Assembly: GCA_016195025.1 (NCBI GenBank)
Contig: JACQAL010000068.1
Coordinates: 1 to 64,000 of the forward strand
DNA from: Bacteroidota bacterium
Lineage (GTDB): Bacteria; Bacteroidota; Bacteroidia; Palsa-948
Direction: 5' to 3'
Length of the DNA: 64,000 bases
Under the pieces are notes generated by a model, which was not told the DNA's origin, searched no databases, and worked only from the letters and a program-made list of their open reading frames with translations. Positions 7,971 to 15,733 of the stretch are shown in pieces (the stretch's first letter is position 1; every line of letters begins with the position of its first letter). Position numbers and translations under genes: made by a program.

Positions 7971-8651
7971 ATGAACTCGCTTGCAGAAGAAAATTACCTA
8001 AAAGCAATCTACAAGATTGCGGAGAGTGGTGACGGTTACATCACCACAAACGATATTGCCAGAAGGATGAACACGTCAGCCGCTTCGGTAACAGACATGC
8101 TTAAAAAACTTGCGAAGAAGAAATTGATTAAATACAAAAAGTACCAGGGACTCAGCATGACTGATTCGGGAAAAAAAACTGCGCTCTCCGTTATCCGAAA
8201 ACATCGTTTGTGGGAAATGTTTTTGGTGAAGGTTCTTAAATTCAAATGGGATGAAGTGCACGAAGTGGCAGAGCAATTAGAACACATTCGCTCGGAGAAA
8301 TTAATTCAGCATTTAGACAAAGTGCTGCGCTTTCCAAAGTTTGACCCGCACGGTGACCCGATTCCCGATAGGCATGGAAAATTTATTTTGCCGAAGGGAA
8401 AATCTATTTGCCTTTCCGAAGCGAAAGAAAATATTCCGTATGTGGTGAATGGGGTAGTGGACCATTCGAATTCATTTCTTCAACTGCTGGATAAAGGAGG
8501 ATTCAAATTGGGAAGCAAAATAAAAGTACGCGCAATTCAACCGTATGATAAATCGCTTTCAATTCTTCTCAATGGAAAGAAAAAATTATTCATCAGCAAC
8601 CAGATTGCAAAAAATATTTTAGTAGCCAATGAGGGCAGTCGGATTAAATAA
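7971..8651 (+). CDS. mntR: DtxR-family metal-dependent transcriptional repressor
   Basis: 226 aa. The N-terminal winged helix (residues 1-65: AEENYLKAIYKI, then TTNDIARRMNTSAASVTDMLKKL) and the dimerisation/metal domain (residues 66-145, with KHRLWEMFL and the VAEQLEHIRSEKL helix carrying metal-ligand His/Glu positions) match DtxR/MntR. A FeoA/SH3-like C-terminal domain follows (about 150-220). The gene overlaps the NRAMP transporter by 23 bp and has an excellent palindromic operator directly upstream, so it most likely represses the operon when Mn(II) or Fe(II) is plentiful. Mn is favoured because the partner is NRAMP; the metal is an inference. Confidence 0.9.
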   Translation: MNSLAEENYLKAIYKIAESGDGYITTNDIARRMNTSAASVTDMLKKLAKKKLIKYKKYQGLSMTDSGKKTALSVIRKHRLWEMFLVKVLKFKWDEVHEVAEQLEHIRSEKLIQHLDKVLRFPKFDPHGDPIPDRHGKFILPKGKSICLSEAKENIPYVVNGVVDHSNSFLQLLDKGGFKLGSKIKVRAIQPYDKSLSILLNGKKKLFISNQIAKNILVANEGSRIK

Positions 8652-10524
8652 ATCGCTCGAAGAAGTTCATTCATCAGTTGACACCATAAAGCAATCCGGT
8701 TTCTGGAAAAAACTTTTTGCGTTTTTTGGTCCGGCATATCTGGTGAGCGTTGGCTATATGGACCCGGGCAATTGGGCAACTGATATTGCGGGCGGAAGCA
8801 AATTCGGTTACACATTGATTTGGGTTTTGCTGATGAGCAATCTGATGGCGCTTCTTCTTCAGAGTTTGAGCGCGAGATTGGGATTGGTGCGGGGACTGGA
8901 TTTGGCGCAGGCATCTCGTGAAGCATATCATCCCGTAATAAATTTCTTCAACTGGATCCTCTGCGAAATTGCCATCGCAGCATGCGACCTTGCAGAAGTA
9001 ATCGGAATGGCAATCGGCTTGCAACTTTTATTTCACATTCCGTTATTAATCGGAGTTTCGGTTACCATTCTCGATACAATTCTCCTGCTGTTTCTTCAGC
9101 GGTACGGAATGCGGAAAATGGAAGCGTTCATCATTGCGCTCATTCTTACCATTGGTTTTGCATTTATCTGTGAAATGATTTTTTCTCATCCTGCTGCCGG
9201 AGAAATTGCGACAGGATTTATTCCGGTGATTCCAAATTCAGATGCGCTGTATATTGCAATCGGAATTATTGGCGCCACCGTGATGCCGCATAATTTGTAT
9301 TTGCATTCCGCGCTGGTGCAGACAAGAAAATTTGAGCGCACAAAAAAAGGGATTGCCTCTGCGCTGAAATTTAATTTCATTGATACGGTAGTTGCGCTGA
9401 ACCTCGCTTTTTTTGTAAATGCCGCTATTCTCATTCTTGCAGCGGCTGCGTTTTACAATTCGGGTTTATATAATGTTTCCGAAATTCAGGATGCGCATAA
9501 ACTCCTCGAAGGAATTTTAGGAACCAAATTCGCGCCCATTCTTTTTGCAGTTGCGCTCATTGCTGCCGGGCAAAGTTCCACGCTCACCGGAACTTTATCG
9601 GGGCAAATTGTGATGGAAGGATATTTAAATCTCCGCCTTCAGCCGTGGCTGCGCAGGTTGATTACGCGCCTGCTCGCCATCATTCCGGCATTCATCACCA
9701 TTTATTTTTTCGGAGATGGGAAAATCGGAGCGCTGCTTGTATTATCCCAAGTGATTTTGAGTTTGCAACTGGGTTTTGCGATAATACCGCTTATTCATTT
9801 TACCAGCGATAAAAAGAAGATGGGAGAGTTTGCCATCAAACCCTGGGTGAAAATTTGTTCGTGGGTGGTGGCTGGAATAATTGTTTCGCTGAATGTAAAA
9901 CTCGTTATAGAAAAAATTATTGAATGGACAGAAACAAGTTCAACAGTTTCGCTGATTTATTTTCTGGTAATTCCTCTTTCTGCTGCTGCGGGAATTTTTC
10001 TTCTGTATGTAACTTTTTCTCCGCTCTTCAGGCATATTATTTCTCTCCGCAGAAAAATCCCGCACGAAGAAGCCGCGGAACTTTTTCTTCCCACGGATTT
10101 GAGTTTGCCTGCGGAAAGCAAATACAAAAAAATTGCCGTAACGGTAGATTTTTCTAATTCGGATTCGAAAGCGGTGAGGGAAGCGCTCGGACAAGGTGGA
10201 AAAGTGGCGGAGTATATTTTAATTCACGTGGTGGAAACAGCAGGAGCATTGATGATGAATGAAGACATTGATGACTATGAAACCGAAGCGGATTCTGCGG
10301 GGCTTAAAAAATATTCGGAACAATTAAAAAATCTCGGGCTGAACACAAACATAAAACTCGGCTATGGAAACCCGAAAGTTTCTATTCCTGATTTGGTGAA
10401 AGAATCAAATGCCGATTTGCTGGTGATGGGCGCGCACGGACACGGTGCGCTGCAGGATATTGCTTTCGGCACAACGCTGGAAGCGGTGCGCCATCACGTA
10501 AAAATACCGGTGATGATTATTTAA
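8629..10524 (+). CDS. mntH: NRAMP divalent metal transporter fused to a universal-stress domain
   Basis: 631 aa, about 200 longer than a normal MntH. Residues about 25-470 are an NRAMP proton-metal symporter: the TM1 metal-site motif DPGN at 45-48 and the TM6 motif MPHNLYLHS near 219-227. Residues from about 496 to 631 form a UspA domain that ends with an ATP-binding signature of the form GxxGx9GT (GAHG ... FGT). The start overlaps mntR by 23 bp, implying coupled translation. The Usp part could sense nucleotides and gate metal uptake; that is inference. A hairpin-type dispersed repeat begins right after the stop codon. Confidence 0.93.
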   Translation: MRAVGLNKSLEEVHSSVDTIKQSGFWKKLFAFFGPAYLVSVGYMDPGNWATDIAGGSKFGYTLIWVLLMSNLMALLLQSLSARLGLVRGLDLAQASREAYHPVINFFNWILCEIAIAACDLAEVIGMAIGLQLLFHIPLLIGVSVTILDTILLLFLQRYGMRKMEAFIIALILTIGFAFICEMIFSHPAAGEIATGFIPVIPNSDALYIAIGIIGATVMPHNLYLHSALVQTRKFERTKKGIASALKFNFIDTVVALNLAFFVNAAILILAAAAFYNSGLYNVSEIQDAHKLLEGILGTKFAPILFAVALIAAGQSSTLTGTLSGQIVMEGYLNLRLQPWLRRLITRLLAIIPAFITIYFFGDGKIGALLVLSQVILSLQLGFAIIPLIHFTSDKKKMGEFAIKPWVKICSWVVAGIIVSLNVKLVIEKIIEWTETSSTVSLIYFLVIPLSAAAGIFLLYVTFSPLFRHIISLRRKIPHEEAAELFLPTDLSLPAESKYKKIAVTVDFSNSDSKAVREALGQGGKVAEYILIHVVETAGALMMNEDIDDYETEADSAGLKKYSEQLKNLGLNTNIKLGYGNPKVSIPDLVKESNADLLVMGAHGHGALQDIAFGTTLEAVRHHVKIPVMII

Positions 10525-10525
10525 T

Positions 10526-10562
10526 CTTCGAAAAGCGAATTAATACGAAAAATACGAAAGAG
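10526..10562. repeat. Dispersed repeat, cttcgaaaagcgaa / tacgaaaaatacgaaa type
   Basis: A 37-nt half element: cttcgaaaagcgaattaa then tacgaaaaatacgaaag. Fuller copies with both arms are at 21925-22017 and 53165-53256. It occupies most of the gap between the convergent mntH and YD-type genes. Confidence 0.7.
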
Positions 10563-10566
10563 AAAA

Positions 10567-11604
10567 TTAGGGATAGAATTCGTATTCATACTTCAGAAGC
10601 ATTTCCGGCTCATCCAGAAAATTATATTTGACTGCTTCCGTGCGGTTGCCCTGCACATCGTATTTATAAGTGGTCTTTGAAAGAATCACTTCTTTATCTC
10701 CGTAAACTATTTCTTCAATCACATTTCCCTTGTCATCGTATAAATAAGTATTGCGTGAAGAAAAATTTCCATACGAGTAAGAAATTTCTTCTAATAGTTT
10801 TCCGAGAATTCCCCAGTGATAAACATTTTTATTGTACACCTGCCCTTCGGAATTATATTCAACTCGCTCAGTAATTTTTCCGTGGACATCATACGTATAC
10901 GTTTTTTTATCCTCAACCTTTCCATCGGTTCCGTATTTCACTTCTTTGGTTTTATTTCCTTTGTCATCGTAGGAGTAATATGTTTTTTTGCTGATGCTTC
11001 CATCTTGATTAAAGTAAGTTTCTTCCGATAAATTTCCTTTCGCATCGTATTTATTAACGGTGTTGAAATAAAAACTTTTGTCTTTGTCGTAAGCCGCCAC
11101 GTCCATGAGATTTCCCTTTTCGTCATACTTGAAAGCGGTTTTTATGCTGCCGTCTTCATTGTACGTAAGCGTTTTCACACGCTTGCCTTTGTCGTATTCA
11201 TACGAAGTGCGGAAATAAAAACTTCCGTCCACATTCATTTCTGCTTCATCGGTTAAATTTCCCAAGCCGTCATAGGTATAATTGTACCTGTATTTTATGG
11301 TTCCGCTCGGATTAAAATAAGTTTCCTGAACCATTTTTCCTTTCTCATTGTATTTGTATGCCAAACGCGCGTTGGGCGATTTGCTCTCGGTGAGGTTTCC
11401 GTTTTCATCATACGATTTTGAAAAAATTAAATCGCCTTGCAGCACGGGCTCTCCCCAATCATATTTATATTTGGAAACTTTCTGAATTTTGATTTTGTTC
11501 TGTTTTATTTTTGCCGGGCTATCTTCTTCCTGCTGCGAAAAAACAAACAGGCAGAAAAAATTAAAGATAGAGAACAGAAAAAATATTTTTTTAGGAAAGC
11601 ACAT
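10567..11604 (-). CDS. Secreted YD/RHS-like repeat protein
   Basis: 345 aa from the ATG at 11604, which gives a good signal peptide (hydrophobic residues 6-22, cleavage near FSQ). The frame stays open upstream, but that longer form would overlap smpB. After the signal come about a dozen repeats of roughly 20-25 residues with a Tyr-Asp-x-x-Gly-Asn core (YDENGN, YNEKGK, YDGLGN, YDDKGN and so on), as in RHS/YD or wall-associated repeat proteins that fold as a beta solenoid. There is no toxin or peptidase domain at either end. It is divergent from smpB with only 19 bp between the two start codons. It probably acts outside the cytoplasm; the binding partner is unknown. Confidence 0.8.
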   Translation of the reverse strand: MCFPKKIFFLFSIFNFFCLFVFSQQEEDSPAKIKQNKIKIQKVSKYKYDWGEPVLQGDLIFSKSYDENGNLTESKSPNARLAYKYNEKGKMVQETYFNPSGTIKYRYNYTYDGLGNLTDEAEMNVDGSFYFRTSYEYDKGKRVKTLTYNEDGSIKTAFKYDEKGNLMDVAAYDKDKSFYFNTVNKYDAKGNLSEETYFNQDGSISKKTYYSYDDKGNKTKEVKYGTDGKVEDKKTYTYDVHGKITERVEYNSEGQVYNKNVYHWGILGKLLEEISYSYGNFSSRNTYLYDDKGNVIEEIVYGDKEVILSKTTYKYDVQGNRTEAVKYNFLDEPEMLLKYEYEFYP

Positions 11605-11607
11605 AGG

Positions 11608-11615
11608 CAAAGTTA
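11608..11615 (-). promoter_or_regulatory. -7 box TAACTTTG for the YD-repeat gene
   Basis: Matches TAnnTTTG on the minus strand, only 3 bp upstream of the ATG at 11604, so the mRNA would be almost leaderless or start from another site. Confidence 0.4.
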
Positions 11616-11623
11616 ATGAAAAT

Positions 11624-12073
11624 ATGAACAATCGGGTTACTATAACAAATAAAAGAGCATCCTTTGAATATGCTTTTATTAATAAATATATTACGGGAAT
11701 TATTTTAAAAGGTTCCGAAATAAAATCTATCCGCGAAGGAAAAGCAACCATTAATGATGCCTACTGTTTTATGAATGCCGGTGAAATGTTTGTAAAAGGA
11801 ATGCACATTGCCGAATATAAAAATGCCGGGCAGTTCGGGCACATTCCAACTGCCGACAGAAAACTTCTTCTTACTAAAAATGAATTAAAAAAAATTGGGG
11901 AGGCATTAAAAAATAAAGGACTCACGATTATTCCCATCCGGCTTTTCATCAATGAAAAAGGATTTGCAAAATTGGAAATTGCTGTCGCCAAAGGAAAAAA
12001 GATTCACGACAAACGTGAAGCGATTAAGAAAAGAGAAACAGAAAGAGAGTTGCGAAGGGATTTCAGAGTTTAG
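11624..12073 (+). CDS. smpB: SsrA-binding protein SmpB
   Basis: 149 aa, normal length. It delivers tmRNA to stalled ribosomes. The conserved OB-fold core is clear: NKRASFEYAF at the start, GIILKGSEIKSIREGK in the middle, then LLLTKNELKKI, and the basic C-terminal tail (KGKKIHDKREAIKKRE) that mimics the mRNA path. ATG at 11624 begins the conserved part; an upstream ATG at 11616 is in another frame and stops at once. The gene is divergent from the YD-repeat gene with a 19-bp gap between starts, so its promoter must lie within that neighbour's coding sequence. It converges on uvrA with a 4-bp overlap of the stop regions. Confidence 0.95.
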   Translation: MNNRVTITNKRASFEYAFINKYITGIILKGSEIKSIREGKATINDAYCFMNAGEMFVKGMHIAEYKNAGQFGHIPTADRKLLLTKNELKKIGEALKNKGLTIIPIRLFINEKGFAKLEIAVAKGKKIHDKREAIKKRETERELRRDFRV

Positions 12074-14937
12074 ATTTTTGCCTTCAGAAATTTTCCCGTA
12101 ATGCTTTTCTCACTCCTCACTAAATTTTCGGGAGTGCCTTCAAAAACCAAATGCCCTCCTGCATCTCCGCCTTCTGGACCTAAGTCAATAACCCAGTCCG
12201 CACATTTGATTACCTCGGGGTTGTGTTCAATTACAAGAAGCGTGTGTCCTTCCTCCACCAATCGATTCAGCGCGTATAAAAGTTTTTTTATGTCGTGAAA
12301 ATGCAAACCGGTGGTTGGCTCATCGAAAATAAAAAATGAACCAAGCCCTCTCCCCATCCCTCCCCCATTGGGAGAGGGTGAAAGGGTGGGGGCAGAAAGA
12401 AATGTTGCAAGCTTCACCCGCTGCGCTTCTCCACCACTGAGCATGCTGGAAGATTGCCCGAGTTTGATGTAGCCCATTCCAACTTCTTCGAGTAATTTTA
12501 GTTTGGAAGCAATTTTTTTTTCTTCAGAAAAATATTTCACAGCTTCTTCCACTGTCATATCCAAAACATCCGCGATATTTTTCCCTTTATACTCAATTTC
12601 CAAAACATCCTCTTTGAATCTTTTTCCTTTGCACGCTTCGCATTCCAGATGAACATCTGCCATGAATTGCATTTCGATGGTTACTTCGCCTTCGCCTTCG
12701 CACACTTCGCAGCGCCCGCCATCGACATTAAAAGAAAAAGTGGAGGGCTTGTATCCGCGCAATTTCGCCAGCGGTTGTGATGCGAAAAGATTCCGTATGT
12801 CATCGTATGCTTTTATATAGGTAACGGGATTGGAACGCGAACTTTTTCCGATTGGATTCTGGTCAACAACTTCAACAGCAGAAATTTTATGCACATCGCC
12901 TTTAATGGCTTCTTCTTTTCCGGTATGGTCAACGTATCCGTCTTTTATTTTTTTCAGTTCCTCGTATAAAACCTTTTTCACAAGCGAAGTTTTTCCCGAA
13001 CCGCTCACACCAGTTACTACGGTAAAAATTCCCAAAGGAAATTTCACATCAATGTTCTTTAAATTATTTTCATGCGCATCTTTTATTTCAATATAGTTTT
13101 TCCATTTTCTTCTTTTTGTTGGAACAGGAATTTTTTCTTTTCCGGTGAGATAGGAAATGGTCAGGGATATAGGGGGAATAGGGGAAATAGAGTTTTCCTT
13201 TATTTCCCTTATTTCCTTATTCCCTATTCTTCCTTGAAAAACAATTTCCCCACCGTTCGTGCCCGCACCGGGACCCAAATCAATTATTTCATCTGCTGCA
13301 AGCATAATTTCTTCATCGTGTTCCACCACCATTACTGTGTTGCCTACATCACGCAACGATTTCAAAACTTTTATCAATTGCTGCGTGTCGCGCGGATGAA
13401 GGCCGATGCTCGGCTCATCGAGAATATACATGGAACCAACGAGCGAGCTTCCCAAAGATGTTGCAAGATTAATCCGCTGCGATTCTCCGCCTGAAAGCGT
13501 GTTTGACAAACGGTTCAACGTGAGATAATCTAATCCAACATCATTGAGAAACTGCAGGCGCGTTGTGATTTCAATCAGCAGGCGTTTTGCAATTTTTTTT
13601 TCTTCAGCATTGAGAGGAATGGTTTTGAAAAAGAAAAATGAATCCTTTATCTGCATCGAAACAATTTCCCCTATGGATTTTCCTGTCACTTTCACGTAAG
13701 AGGATTCTTTTCGCAAGCGTGAGCCATGACATTCCGGGCAAAGAGTTTTTCCGCGGAAGCGCGCGAGCATTACGCGGTATTGAATCTTGAAACTTTCCTG
13801 TTCCACGAATTTGAAAAAAGCATTCAGCCCGTCAAAATATTCATTGCCCGTCCACAAAAGTTTTTTTTCTTCTTTTGAAAGTTCATTGTAAGGGCGGTGA
13901 ATCGGAAAATTAAATTTATGAGCATTCTTAATTAATTCTTCTTTCCATTCTCCCATTTTTTCACCTTTCCAGCAGGCAATGGCGCCATCGTAGATGGAAA
14001 GATTTTTATTTGGCACAATGAGATTTTCATCGAGACCAATCACACTTCCGAAACCTTCGCAGGTTTTGCATGCGCCAATGGGATTATTAAAACTGAAAAG
14101 ATGAACGCTCGGCTCTTCAAATGTGATTCCGTCTGATTCATATTTATTGGAAAAAAATTTTCTAGTAACGAGCATTTTTTGAGTAGTGATTTCCAATGTG
14201 CATTCACCGTGGCCTTCATAGAATGAAGTTTGAACAGAATCTGCAATGCGGTTTTCATTTTCTTCATTTCCTTTTTCAACGGTGAAGCGGTCAATGACAA
14301 GAAAAATTTTCTCAACGCTTAATTTCTTTTTCTTATTTTCCAAAACATCCTCAATCTTTTTTATTTCGCCATCAATTTCCACTCTTGAAAATCCCTGCTT
14401 CTGCAAAAGTTCTAATTGCTGAAAAATATTTTTCTCTGTTTTAACCGGGGCGAGAAGAGTTATTTGTGTTTCATTCTCCAATAAATTGATATAATTTACC
14501 ACATCCGAAACTGTATTGCGTTTCACTTCTCTGCCGGAAACGGGAGAAAAAGTTTTCCCGATTCTGGCAAAAAGCAATTTCAGGTAATCATAAATTTCTG
14601 TGGAAGTTCCAACTGTGGAGCGTGAACTTCTTGAAATAACTTTTTGCTCGATGGCAATGGCAGGAGCAATTCCGTGAATGAAATCCACCTCGGGCTTGTG
14701 CATCTTTCCGAGAAACTGCCGCGCATAAGAAGATAAACTTTCTACATATCTTCTTTGGCCTTCTGCGTAAATGGTATCGTAAGCGAGAGAAGATTTTCCC
14801 GAACCGGAAACACCGGTAATCACTACCAATTTATTTCTTGGAATTTCAAGAGAAATATTTTTCAGGTTGTGAACGCGCGCGCCTTTAATGACAATTCCCT
14901 TCGACCTGGAAATAATTTCATTTATTTTCTCTTCCAT
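12070..14937 (-). CDS. uvrA: UvrA excinuclease ABC subunit A
   Basis: 955 aa from Met-Glu-Glu-Lys (ATG at 14937; another ATG at 14940 adds one Met). It is the damage-recognition ATPase of nucleotide excision repair. Both ABC modules are intact: Walker A GVSGSGKSS near the N-terminus and GVSGSGKTS in the second half, and two LSGGE signatures. The second zinc module has its Cys pairs (CEVCEGEG and CEACKGKR); the first, in the 260-290 region, keeps only the CKTC pair. Two segments are unlike the family: a roughly 20-residue Ile/Pro/Glu-rich stretch from a hairpin repeat (13164-13233) and a roughly 16-residue Gly/Pro stretch from another (12346-12393) just before the second Walker B (FIFDEPTTG). 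Both stay in frame. Confidence 0.96.
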   Translation of the reverse strand: MEEKINEIISRSKGIVIKGARVHNLKNISLEIPRNKLVVITGVSGSGKSSLAYDTIYAEGQRRYVESLSSYARQFLGKMHKPEVDFIHGIAPAIAIEQKVISRSSRSTVGTSTEIYDYLKLLFARIGKTFSPVSGREVKRNTVSDVVNYINLLENETQITLLAPVKTEKNIFQQLELLQKQGFSRVEIDGEIKKIEDVLENKKKKLSVEKIFLVIDRFTVEKGNEENENRIADSVQTSFYEGHGECTLEITTQKMLVTRKFFSNKYESDGITFEEPSVHLFSFNNPIGACKTCEGFGSVIGLDENLIVPNKNLSIYDGAIACWKGEKMGEWKEELIKNAHKFNFPIHRPYNELSKEEKKLLWTGNEYFDGLNAFFKFVEQESFKIQYRVMLARFRGKTLCPECHGSRLRKESSYVKVTGKSIGEIVSMQIKDSFFFFKTIPLNAEEKKIAKRLLIEITTRLQFLNDVGLDYLTLNRLSNTLSGGESQRINLATSLGSSLVGSMYILDEPSIGLHPRDTQQLIKVLKSLRDVGNTVMVVEHDEEIMLAADEIIDLGPGAGTNGGEIVFQGRIGNKEIREIKENSISPIPPISLTISYLTGKEKIPVPTKRRKWKNYIEIKDAHENNLKNIDVKFPLGIFTVVTGVSGSGKTSLVKKVLYEELKKIKDGYVDHTGKEEAIKGDVHKISAVEVVDQNPIGKSSRSNPVTYIKAYDDIRNLFASQPLAKLRGYKPSTFSFNVDGGRCEVCEGEGEVTIEMQFMADVHLECEACKGKRFKEDVLEIEYKGKNIADVLDMTVEEAVKYFSEEKKIASKLKLLEEVGMGYIKLGQSSSMLSGGEAQRVKLATFLSAPTLSPSPNGGGMGRGLGSFFIFDEPTTGLHFHDIKKLLYALNRLVEEGHTLLVIEHNPEVIKCADWVIDLGPEGGDAGGHLVFEGTPENLVRSEKSITGKFLKAKI
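12346..12393. repeat. G/C-armed hairpin repeat inside uvrA
   Basis: Arm ccctctccc (12346-12354) pairs with gggagaggg (12370-12378), followed by gtgaaagggtgggggc. The 48 bp are 16 codons, so the frame is preserved. The encoded peptide (APTLSPSPNGGGMGRGLG) has no place in the UvrA family and sits in the second ABC domain just before Walker B. Confidence 0.75.
13164..13233. repeat. Hairpin repeat (agggggaataggggaaatag type) inside uvrA
   Basis: Left arm 13164-13190 (ggatatagggggaatagggg and on) and right arm 13198-13233 (tttatttcccttatttcc and on) are imperfect reverse complements. The same words form the intergenic hairpin at 28662-28715. In uvrA it encodes extra residues between the first ABC module and the YLTGKEKIPVP linker. 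Confidence 0.75.
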
Positions 14938-14957
14938 CATAACTCTTAAAAAGTTTG

Positions 14958-14965
14958 CAAAGATA
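14958..14965 (-). promoter_or_regulatory. -7 box TATCTTTG for uvrA
   Basis: Perfect TAnnTTTG on the minus strand, 17 bp upstream of the ATG at 14940. Its position argues for the short start over the longer upstream frame. Confidence 0.6.
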
Positions 14966-15025
14966 TTTATTAAAAAGAAGAGCCCACAGTAAGATTTTAC
15001 CCGGATGCAATACAATTTTAAAAAT

Positions 15026-15033
15026 TATCTTTG
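15026..15033 (+). promoter_or_regulatory. -7 box TATCTTTG for the DUF2490 gene
   Basis: Perfect TAnnTTTG, 7 bp before the ATG at 15041; it supports that start and not the upstream in-frame ATG at 15005. Confidence 0.6.
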
Positions 15034-15040
15034 CCCAGGC

Positions 15041-15715
15041 ATGAAAAACTATTTACTTATTCTTTTTCTTCTTGTTTCAGGAATTTGTTTTTCTCAGTTC
15101 GATGATGCGCAGTTATGGGAAAATATTTATCTTGAAAAAAATATTACTCAGCGCTGGGTCATTCACATGAATGAAGAAGGAAGAATAACTGAAAACATAA
15201 CGCGCCCCAGTTATATTTATACCGACTGGGGAATTACCTATAAGGCCTGCAAACATTTACATTTCACACTGGCGTATGTCCCTATTGCAAAAAAACAGAT
15301 AGATGATTATGTCAGTTTCCGCCACCAGTTTTATTTTGACTTCACGCTTAAGAAAAAAATTCACCGATTCACTTTTTATGACCGCCAGATGTTCCAGAAT
15401 CAATACAACGATATTCTTCGCTCGCCTAACTGGAATATTCCGAGTTACTACCTGAGAAATAAAGTGACGATAAAATACAATACGAAAAAAGATTTTATTC
15501 CCTATGTGGCAGAGGAAATTTATTTTCAATGGAACAATTCTCAGCCAAACGGAAAAGAAACAGACCGCATGAGATATTACGCGGGAGTTTTTTATGAGAA
15601 GGATTTAATTAATGAATTTGAATTGTACTACCTCGTTGAACCGCATTATCACATTTCACAGCCGTTTACCAATTGGATTATCGGAATCGGCTACGCGCGA
15701 AAACTTTATTGGTAG
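15041..15715 (+). CDS. DUF2490 outer-membrane-like protein
   Basis: 224 aa. A signal peptide (residues 1-17, ICFS then Gln) is followed by an anti-parallel beta pattern typical of DUF2490: aromatic-rich alternating strands (HFTLAYVPIAKK, HQFYFDFTLKKK, HRFTFYDRQMFQ, MRYYAGVFYEKD) ending in a terminal strand with a C-terminal aromatic residue (ARKLYW), as in outer-membrane barrels. The start was chosen for the signal peptide and the promoter box. It lies 18 bp upstream of priA and may be co-transcribed. The biochemical role of the family is unknown. Confidence 0.8.
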   Translation: MKNYLLILFLLVSGICFSQFDDAQLWENIYLEKNITQRWVIHMNEEGRITENITRPSYIYTDWGITYKACKHLHFTLAYVPIAKKQIDDYVSFRHQFYFDFTLKKKIHRFTFYDRQMFQNQYNDILRSPNWNIPSYYLRNKVTIKYNTKKDFIPYVAEEIYFQWNNSQPNGKETDRMRYYAGVFYEKDLINEFELYYLVEPHYHISQPFTNWIIGIGYARKLYW

Positions 15716-15733
15716 TTTCCCTTTTCAAAGATT

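Noticed and set aside
14941-15015. Longer UvrA start
   Set aside because: The family begins near MEEKI, and a perfect -7 box lies in the extra stretch.
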